Assembly: GCA_009760855.2 (NCBI GenBank)
Contig: WPIO01000059.1
Span: 1,891,501 to 1,910,000, forward strand
Direction: 5' to 3'
Source: Cristatella mucedo
Taxonomy: Eukaryota; Bryozoa; Phylactolaemata; Cristatellidae
Length of the DNA stretch: 18,500 nt
Both the position numbers and the translations under genes were made by a program. Below, piece after piece: positions 1 to 15,973 of this stretch. The notes below the pieces were generated by a model, which worked only from the letters and a program-made list of their open reading frames with translations, did not search any database and was not told where the DNA came from. The first letter of the stretch is position 1; every line of letters starts with the position of its first letter.

Positions 1-79
1 CGAGCGAGCGCCGAGCGACCCAGACTTCCGGAACAAGCGCCAGAGAGCATGCAAGTAGCCGGCATGTAGCTCAGTTTTT

Positions 80-107
80 TCGGCCGACCGGTTGATAGGT
101 CGGCCGA
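80..107. repeat. Short perfect inverted repeat (hairpin)
   Basis: TCGGCCGACC at 80-89 is exactly complementary to GGTCGGCCGA at 98-107, with an 8-nt loop. A run of T precedes it. No function is evident. Confidence 0.7.
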
Positions 108-410
108 CGAAGGATATGGGGAGATTATTATGGAGAGTCATACGAACAAGGCCAAGGCCGTGCTACAAAAAAGGCCAAGGCCGTGCATGCAAGTATTGCT
201 TGCTGGAGGGCTCAAACACACGATCTGGGTCGTGACGTGTAAGCAGCTGATCCGATGGATCTATGACTCAGTCGCTGCACTGCTCCCCCAACTTCTCCAG
301 CAGGTATTTCGTAGTTGTCGGTACACATGCACGATTGCATGAGACTTTGCCTTCGTATGCATGTAAATGCGTGCGCAGGGAGTGTACATGCACTGAGTCG
401 CACTTGACGT

Positions 411-414
<4 letters not shown>

Positions 415-461
<47 letters not shown>
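415..461 (+). repeat. (GT)23 microsatellite
   Basis: An uninterrupted GT dinucleotide array within intron 7 of the minus-strand gene, so the pre-mRNA carries (AC)n here. Confidence 0.98.
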
Positions 462-462
<1 letters not shown>

Positions 463-869
463 CCGTGCATGCCTGTGCAATGCCTTTACTTAAGGTGTAT
501 AGCCAAAATCACCCGAGGCTTGACCACGGAGTGCTAAACATGCACACGTGACTCGCACACGTTCACATGCACTGACCGTTTGCAGGAACAAGAACGAAGC
601 ACTATCGACAGACAAGGCACTCAAAAGCTAGACCGTCTTGCCGTGTGTGTACGCTGAGTCAATTTTTAGGGCACGGTCTTGGCATTATGCCCCCATATGT
701 AATGTACTTAGTGTATGCATGGCATGCTCATACTCTTTATGCAAGTCTTTTCAGAATAATTAGCTCTGTTGCAGCATTTGTGTTCGGCATTGTAGAGTTA
801 TCTAATAATGCCTATTTGAGGATTTTTGATAATTCTGCCCCTTATATCGAACAGGTAGGTCATATAAGG

Positions 870-872
<3 letters not shown>

Positions 873-960
<88 letters not shown>
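873..960 (+). repeat. (AC)44 microsatellite next to the exon 7 donor
   Basis: A perfect 88-nt AC array. In the minus-strand transcript it is (UG)44, starting about 50 nt downstream of the exon 7 splice donor. Confidence 0.98.
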
Positions 961-963
<3 letters not shown>

Positions 964-1020
964 CACACATATATATAGCGCCGATTTTCTCTGCTCATGC
1001 TTGCTTGCGCACACACTCAC

Positions 1021-9428
<8,408 letters not shown>

Positions 9429-9560
9429 CTTTCCGCTTGCCGTAGCTGAAGCGAGCAGCTAGAAAGGTGCAGCGGCCGGAAACCCAGAGTTGACCGACCT
9501 TGAAATCGGCATAGATGATTGGCAGTCGAAAGAACCAATCAGAAATACGTGGCACCCAGC
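9429..9560 (-). promoter_or_regulatory. Putative promoter of the C11orf54-like gene
   Basis: On the coding strand there is a CCAAT box at 9518-9522 and its reverse, ATTGG, at 9535-9539, about 90-110 bp before the ATG. The stretch is GC-rich near the start codon and shows no clear TATA box. An in-frame TAG lies about 30 nt upstream of the ATG. The promoter role rests on position and the paired CCAAT motifs. Confidence 0.4.
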
Positions 9561-9598
9561 TGTAGGGGTGGGGGAGGTGTCGTCGGGCGTGGATCTTT

Positions 9599-9742
9599 AA
9601 AAAATATATAATTCATTTATATAGCGCGCCAAGAGAACTTAATCTCTATTCAGACGCTTCAAATATGCCTCGGGGCTCGAGCCCACGACCTCAGTCAGAC
9701 CTTGGTCGGGGCGAGCACCTTAACCGCTAGACCAAACCATCT
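9599..9742 (-). mobile_element. tRNA-head/L2-tail SINE (copy 3)
   Basis: On the minus strand the head has GGTCTAGCGGTTAAGGTGC (A box, 9715-9733) and GTGGGCTCGAGCCCC (B box, 9672-9686) with tRNA-like spacing. It is joined to a tail, AGAGATTAAGTTCTC and GCGCTATATAAATG, that matches the 3' end of the L2-like LINE copies in this window. This is the classic layout of a SINE mobilised by a partner LINE. Confidence 0.8.
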
Positions 9743-10583
9743 TAGTGCGTCGCTGCAACTTCCGCTGCCGTTGCGGCGTTCAGTACCGAGGCTTTGCACC
9801 ATATGTACTTACAGTTGACTCTTACAAAGAGTGGTGAAGGAATTTCCGCCGGAAGAACTAGCTACTGCTACCGTCGATTAGGTTCGGAAATCCCGCCGTC
9901 CGCTGATCAACCGACGCCTCCGGCTGCGCCCGGATCTAAGGTAGAGCTAATTATAACAATTATAATTAAGGTGTCCGCGACTGCCCGATGCAAACTTCAA
10001 AGACGTTTGATGAAATATATAGCACAACTTAATCCGACGCATATCAGAAGTAATCTACAGCAGTCAGTGTCGTAGCCAGGAGTTTTAGTCTTCAGCCAGG
10101 CACGACCCATTGTTTTTCGTATTGGGAGATTCAAGACCCGCCAGATTTTCATGCATGGGGCGATATAAAAATTAAGAGTGAAAAAAGGCAAAAATTACTG
10201 TGCTCATTCGACATGAACCTGGCAGTTTCTCATCGAGTGGAATTACGACATGAATTATTCGAAGGTAACGGTCGGGTGGCTTAGAGGCCTGCCCGGATCG
10301 CAGCCTGCTGTAGGGGGAATCTCTATAAATACTCCGGAGTCTCCCCAAGAGATAGGAAACCATCGTAGAGCAGTGCCAGCGATGCTCAGGCGAGATGAGA
10401 GGCATTTGTAACGCCGAAGGCTCGGCGGAGTAGGCGTAACCTGCCGCTTACTTAGCGGCGCCACCTACCGCCTAATGCCGTTCGGTGCACGCCTACGCTC
10501 AATAAGCAGGCCGCCACGAAACAAGCATTTCTGGCGCTGACCAACTTATCGTTACTAAAGGGAGTCGTGAGTCCGCTGCGTGA
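9743..10583. other. Intergenic sequence, nothing identified
   Basis: No recognisable gene. A cluster of small hairpins lies at 10410-10470: CGCCGA/TCGGCG at 10411-10426, CCGCT/AGCGG near 10443-10457, and TAGGCG pairing with CGCCTA. Short open frames on both strands have no features I can place. Confidence 0.5.
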
Positions 10584-11009
10584 ATTGGAAAGCGAGACGC
10601 TAAAATTGGGGATTTTACTGAGCTTTATTCGCAAGCGCACAAAGTCGCTGCGCGTCTAGCTTGGCTTTATCTCCACACTCCTCACACGCTCTCAACAGCA
10701 CAAGCACTCTTGCGGAGGGGATACGTCCGCGAACTTAAGCTACCTACGTCTATTGTGGGGAACGACCCAAATAGGACGACGAGCCCGAACTGGAGCCTGG
10801 ACCCTGACCAGAGAACTAGGGGTCCGCGTATACCTTACGGCAGGAATACCTCGCACACTACACCTAGCACTCTTGGCGAGACCACGTGCATGCGCACACA
10901 CACAAGGCACAGAAGACATACAAAAATGCAAGCTCGAGCGCTATACGACCGTATTCGGTGGCGTCCACCGAATCCTCCTGGCGCTGTCTCGTCCTGTGAA
11001 TCAATTTAG
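10584..11009 (+). other. Unidentified 141-codon open stretch
   Basis: One frame stays open from after a TGA at 10581 to the TAG at 11007. It includes AHKVAARLAWLYLHTP and ALLRRGYVREL early on, then low-information Thr/Arg-rich sequence. There is no clear start codon, splice context or known domain. It stops where the LINE fragment begins. It could be a decayed element piece or chance. Confidence 0.2.
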
Positions 11010-11850
11010 GCGTCGTTTTCGATAGCCGCCTCAATTTCAAAAGCTTCATTCGGAAAACTGCTTCTACAGCTAGCCATCACGTCCGATCCGTATCCAAGAT
11101 CAGGGGCTGTCTCCCACAGTGGCTTGTAAAAAATTTAACTAGCTCCTTAGTTCTGTCTCGGCTTGATTAATGTAATTCCCTTCTGGCTGGGCTACCAAAG
11201 AAAGCTATTAGGCCACTGCAGCTGACTATGAATATGGCTGCAAGGCTAGTCTTCAAGTCCCAGAGGTTTGAGCGTATGTCTCCTTTGCTAATAGAGCTAG
11301 GATGGATGCTGGTTGAGCAACGGATACAGAGCAAAGTTCTTACGCTGACCCTTAAAGCCCGCCACGGCTTGGCTCCTTCGTACCTAGCTGAACTGCTGCA
11401 TCAGTTTCAGCTTGTTCGCGCCCTCAGGTCCTGTGTGGACAATAAATTAACTGTTTAATTTCTCCACTTAAAGACCGTTGGCGGCAGAAGCTTTAGCTCT
11501 GCAGGTCCTAGAATGTGGAACTCGCTTCCACAATTCTTATGCAACGACAACTACTCTCCTACTGCCGACTATGGCATATCCTTTTCAGCGGTCCCGAGCT
11601 GCTACTTCCATGCTACTCACTACCTCAACTGATCTCCTGACTCTGCTATGCTTGCCACTTTCTCTTTGTTGCGTGAGACGAAGTCTGTTGGCTGCCGAAT
11701 GCGTACCGAAAGCCGCTTAGGCTGTGAGTGCGCTATACAAAACTCTCCTGCGTAACACCCACATAGTCTTTATGACTTTGTGGAGTTACAGACGGAGATA
11801 CATTACATATAGTCTTTGTGCCTTTGTAGAGTTTCAGGCAGAGATATACA
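11003..11850 (+). mobile_element. CR1/L2-type LINE family A, RT C-terminus and 3' end (copy 4, most complete)
   Basis: A single frame from 11003 to the TAA at 11753 reads NLGVVFDSRLNF, VLSRLD-stop-CNSLLAGLPKKAIRPLQ, NMAARLVFKSQRFERMSPLL, LAPSYLAELLH and GGRSFSSAGPRMWNSLPQFL. These are the ordered landmarks of a CR1/L2 reverse-transcriptase C-terminus. The frame is broken only by stops at 11168 (TAA), 11456 (TAA) and 11630 (TGA). The 3' end carries two related units of about 46 bp (11761 and about 11807), each with TAGTCTTT and GGCAGAGATA-like ends. It is 5'-truncated, intergenic and inactive. Copies 1-3 are shorter relatives. Confidence 0.93.
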
Positions 11851-12142
11851 AACATAAATTATGCTAGTAAGTGTTTTCTTTTTTTGTCGAACAGCATATG
11901 TCCTTGTGCCATATCAACAGTGTTGCGACCGGTCAGCTCGCAAGTTATCAAAAGTCTAGGATTGCAAGTTAAGAATGTATTAGCCTATCGGTTATCTCTA
12001 TCGGAATTAAAGGGCTGAGCCTGCTGCTTGATAGGTTTGCAATAACATTTGCAATTTCTTTTTCTGTGCTGCCGATCTCCAGCCTCTCTATCAAGCAGCT
12101 GAATGAATTATAGTGACATATTCACAATATATTTATTCCTGG
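11851..12142. other. Intergenic AT-rich spacer
   Basis: No gene, LINE or SINE signature was seen between the LINE 3' end and the decayed coding block. Confidence 0.5.
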
Positions 12143-13560
12143 CTAGAATCTAATAGCTAAAGACATAAGAGGTGAAAGTAAGTCGGACCTGTGGACAGTA
12201 GCTGTCGATGCCCAACGGTCGGGGGTGCTGTAGGCCGCACTTGTCAGCGCATTTGCTGCCATAATACGTAACAACGAAAGGCCATAACTCGATTTCGACA
12301 TGCTAAGATCTTGCGGTTCGAGCAAGGCAGCTTCACTAGCTTGCTGTACGTCATGCCGACCTCAACTGCAAGCTCCTGTGGAGCCTCTTTGTAGTGCTCG
12401 TGTTGGACTAACTTGTAGGGTAGTAGCCGGCTGATGGACGTGTGGTTGAAGGAAGGAGTTATAAGGGCACTTAATTGTGTCCGGTGGTTATCTGCGACTA
12501 CTTCTCATCGTTGTCACTAGCCTGCACAATGTGGATGTCAGCACTAATGCAGAAATTTTCCGAATTGCAGCAAAGGTTCGTATTTGCTACTTGATGGTCT
12601 CAAAGTAGCTATGTGTAGCTATTTCTTACCGATACATAATTGAAAGTGCCTGAGGTGAATGAAAACCCCGAATTACTATTAGATTCAAGACTTCCCTTTA
12701 GAATGCCGCTTGAGCCCATTTGATTGTCGTCCTAAATAAATGAATCGACAGACCACTGGCAAAGTTGTCCTTAAGAATAAGAACTTGTAGTTGTAATGGC
12801 AAAGTAGGGTCATTCTCTTTAGCTAGTTTAATAAGTTTTAATTCAGTTTTCGAGTGAAAAAAGAAGCTCTGGTTTTTTAAGCTTCCTGGTGTGGACTCGA
12901 AGGAAGTCTTTAAACTTGACTACATCATCATCAGACCCGTACTTCTTAGAAACGTCTTTCAAGCCTGCGTTTAAAACGGCGCATCTTTTGAAGCTTTTTC
13001 GTAAATTGTAAGGAATCTCCACGAATCTGCACAGGGACAGAAAGTAGGGGAGCATGCTTGTCAAGAACACTTCTAAATCCATATTTATTGAATGAGCGAG
13101 TTTATCGAGGCTGTCAGTCAAGTCTGGGTGCAAATAAAAAGACCTGCCTGATACACAGATTTCAAAAATGTGTCTTCGTATCTGATTTTTAAGTTAAGAC
13201 GCTGGAAACACTCGTCTTTACCCTGCATGTACAACGGAGCAGGAACAGTAAACGAGACCGAACTACAAGTATATATGGTTCGATGAAGTGGACCGAGCTC
13301 AAATACTTGGGAGACCCCTGTACGTTAGAGGCTCCGGTGATGACTGCTGCTCGATGACATTGATGGTGTGAAGTTTCCGTCTTAAGATAGAACCGAGGCG
13401 ATGCCCTAACGAGAGGCGCTCACGAATGACTTGCTGATCAACTACATATTAACGATGTCGAAGCGTGATCCAGCAAAATGAGTCAAGAGACTCTACCCAG
13501 GTTTGCATTCCTGAGAGGGTCATTCAATGATCGAATCAATGCTGGCTCTGTGGAGTGATT
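12143..13560 (-). pseudogene. Decayed, apparently intronless coding block of unknown identity
   Basis: On the minus strand a series of overlapping or nearly abutting stop-free segments can be read in order: 13560-13486, 13448-13302 (49 codons, with VIRERLSLGHRLGSILRR), about 13327-13121 (with YMQGKDECFQRLNLKIRYED), 13193-12843 (116 codons, with HSINMDLEVFLTSMLPYF), 12844-12701 (48 codons, with LKLIKLAKENDPTLPLQLQV), 12599-12501 and 12501-12247 (85 codons, with KEAPQELAVEVGMTYSKLV). Neighbouring segments differ by frame, as expected of small indels, and the amino-acid make-up looks like a helical protein. The block is AT-richer than its surroundings and lacks microsatellites. I do not recognise the family. 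The last segment faintly resembles a death-fold helix pattern, at low confidence. It may be a retrocopied gene, an old mobile element or, less likely, chance. Confidence 0.5.
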
Positions 13561-14134
13561 AGCTCTAAAAAAGACTGGAACTTACTTGCTAGCATTGAAG
13601 TTTTAGTTGGCCTGCTGTTATTGATAATGACACGAGCTTCTACCATGACTGTAGATTTCTGTTGATTAGGATGACGTTATGAATAAACTAGGCTTTCCCT
13701 CTCACCTTAACTTAGGAGATACCAATATCTTGGTATAACGCTGCTCCTTAGGAGTTTTTGTGCATTACAATTTCTGTCGATGTTTCGGTCAAGTGAATAT
13801 CATGCATGCATTCGCACGTACAGGCATACGAACAATTATCACACACAGTATCAATCTAGCTACTTTAAATAGCTTGCCTGACCAAGCTCACCTTACCTTC
13901 TGACTGCATTCCTGTGAGTTAGTTTTGCTGATCAGAACACACATACCATGCTCACGTGGATAGTGCATGTAAATCGATGACACGTCGACAGAGCATGACA
14001 CAGCTTGCATGCATGCAGTCAACGGCAATACTGACACTAGACCGAGCAAAGAAGCAAAGAAAGCAGCTTACGGCTTACATTCAGTCGCTCTCACACAATA
14101 CACGGCTGATGCCATATTATGACGAAACTCACGA
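13561..14134. other. Intergenic sequence downstream of the second gene
   Basis: No gene seen. It holds a short inverted repeat ATACCAA/TTGGTAT at 13719-13736. The plus-strand open frame at 13956-14165 has no coding features. Confidence 0.5.
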
Positions 14135-14431
14135 CTCGGTGCAGGCAGTGCATATTTATTCATAAGAAAATACTGTAGTCGACGAGCATAGTTCTAAGCC
14201 GACTTGGCTCCCTGTAGCCTGTCCACGCTGGTGGCTGTGGGCATAAAGAGGATGTACCGCAGCGACCGTCATCGACCGAGAGCCAGCCGTCGGTCGGTCG
14301 TTGGGAGACACGTCGTGGGGAGACAATGCCCCTGTGCACCAGATGGTGCATAGCTGCGTGCCGCACTGTTTGTACCGTGAGCTCGAGCGCGGCCTTCTGC
14401 TCTGACGACGATTCAGTTGCTACGAAACCTT
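14135..14431 (-). promoter_or_regulatory. 3' UTR and polyadenylation signal of the unidentified gene
   Basis: AATAAA on the minus strand at 14160-14155 is about 272 nt past the stop codon. A CA-containing cleavage candidate and a GT-rich stretch follow. This is the first canonical signal downstream of the stop. Confidence 0.6.
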
Positions 14432-14579
14432 TCAGTCGACCACGAGCGTTCCCGTTTTTGGGTCGTACTTGGCCAGCTTGCCACCAGTAAGCTCCGCCGG
14501 CGTGCTCTCGACGGTCAACTTTCGGCCGCAGAAGACTGTCGTCTGCATCTTGCCGGCATCGACCTTGTGCACGACATCG
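14432..14579 (-). CDS. Unidentified gene, terminal exon with stop codon
   Basis: The acceptor is CCGTTTGTAG. The first base completes a Gly codon, then 48 codons run from DVVHKVDAGKMQTTVFCGRK to GGKLAKYDPKTGTLVVD and a TGA at 14434-14432. The phase match with the 65-nt exon across a 253-nt intron is the main support. Confidence 0.75.
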
Positions 14580-15893
14580 CTACAAACGGAAGTCGTTTCC
14601 GATCGATCGGACCGGCTCTTTCAAGAAGGAAGCAGGGAGGCTGATCTCGAACACAAAACTCAGCACAGGCCTCGGCAAGCTCACTTCCACGAGCTTCAAG
14701 ACCCCCTGGCCCTGCCCCGGCAAAGTAGCCCACAGCCACACGTTTCCAGCGGCGAACGCTGCATGAAGGTCCGACGGATCGGACACTTGGTCGGACCAGT
14801 GATCGAGTACGGTAACGTGGCTCGCCACTTACCCTGGGCCACGCCTGTAGTGGACTCGGGAAGCGTCGACAGACTGCTCCTGCTTCTCCTTGGCCGCCTG
14901 CATTCCGAAAAAAAAGCACAAACCAGTTTCGCCACCAGTCTCTCGGCGGGCCACAGTGATGGCGGTCAGCAGAGCAATAAGTTGCTGCAGTGGCAGCTCC
15001 GGGGATAGAGGAAACACTGCTGCCACTAAGCACACTTGCATGCTAACCCTGTGCATGTCACCCCTAATCATGTTATTCATGTTGTTTATCGACCATGCTA
15101 CCACTAACTATTCGACCGTGTTTCCTTTGCAGCAGATGTAAAGAACCTAGAAAGAGATTGAGTTCTGTGAGCATGCTTTATCAAGTGTGCTATTATTGTT
15201 ATTTTTATTATTATTATTATAAGCTATGACACAATGCGATCTTGGCATAGGGGCTTGTGGTTTTATGGTGCTGCCTCGGGTTTATTGGTTCCTGGTTTAT
15301 TGAGGATTATGGTTTGAGTTTTATAATAACAATAACAATAACAATAAAAATAATTCATTTGTATAGTGCCATTAGAGAACTAAACCTCTCTCTAGGCACT
15401 TTATAGATGCTGCATATAAAGCGTTAGTAAATATTTGGCGGCAATACCCGAAAGCAGCAGGCAGGCTGCTGGCTAGACAGGCACACCAAGCCGCAGGCAC
15501 GAGCATGTAAGTACGTACAAAAACACGGAGGTCGAATCACAAAGACCCACCAAATGCTGGAATAAAGAGGTGCATTTTAAGCTTCTTTATTAACCTCTTC
15601 ATTTCAGGGCACGTTGTGACTTGCGTCGGTACTGAGTTCCAGGCTTTATGGAGAATGAATCACGGCCTACAGAGAAGGGGCTTGTGGGAACGTAGGGCAG
15701 GCGCGTGCAGGAATGAACGTCATGACCTGTAGCAGTGAGAGACCAAATACACAGGTTTTTCGTGGACATTCGACGTTTCTGTACCGCCGTGTGCTTGCTG
15801 TCAGGGCGTAAAAAAAGCTTTTTCGGAAGTTTGAAAAAATGTCTTGAAAGCATTCGAAAGCATTGGAAACTTCGTCGGCTGGCTGCTGAGTTT

Positions 15894-15973
<80 letters not shown>

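Larger units (their letters stand above)
1..1010 (-). other. Intron 7 of the C11orf54-like gene (partial), microsatellite-rich
   Basis: No exon was found here after a search for the expected C-terminal coding sequence. It holds a 10-bp perfect inverted repeat at 80-89/98-107 with an 8-nt loop, a direct repeat of AAGGCCAAGGCCGTGC near 150 and 170, and two long dinucleotide tracts listed separately. Open frames through those tracts are Val/Cys or Thr/His repeats and are not genes. Confidence 0.6.

Noticed and set aside
9669-9742. Possible tRNA gene
   Set aside because: It is fused to a LINE-derived tail and fits a SINE head better; no complete acceptor stem was confirmed by hand.
10440-10530. 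TYRLMPFG-like peptide resembling an LTR-retrotransposon reverse transcriptase motif
   Set aside because: Only about ten residues match; no flanking RT motifs or LTRs were found.
13080-13160. Ultra-short (20-nt) intron that would restore a frame in the decayed block
   Set aside because: A GT...AG pair of 20 nt is far below animal intron sizes, and the C11orf54-like gene has normal introns. A simple indel explains the shift.
14469-15008. 179-codon plus-strand frame
   Set aside because: It is antisense to the terminal exons of the minus-strand gene, whose splice sites and phases are better supported.
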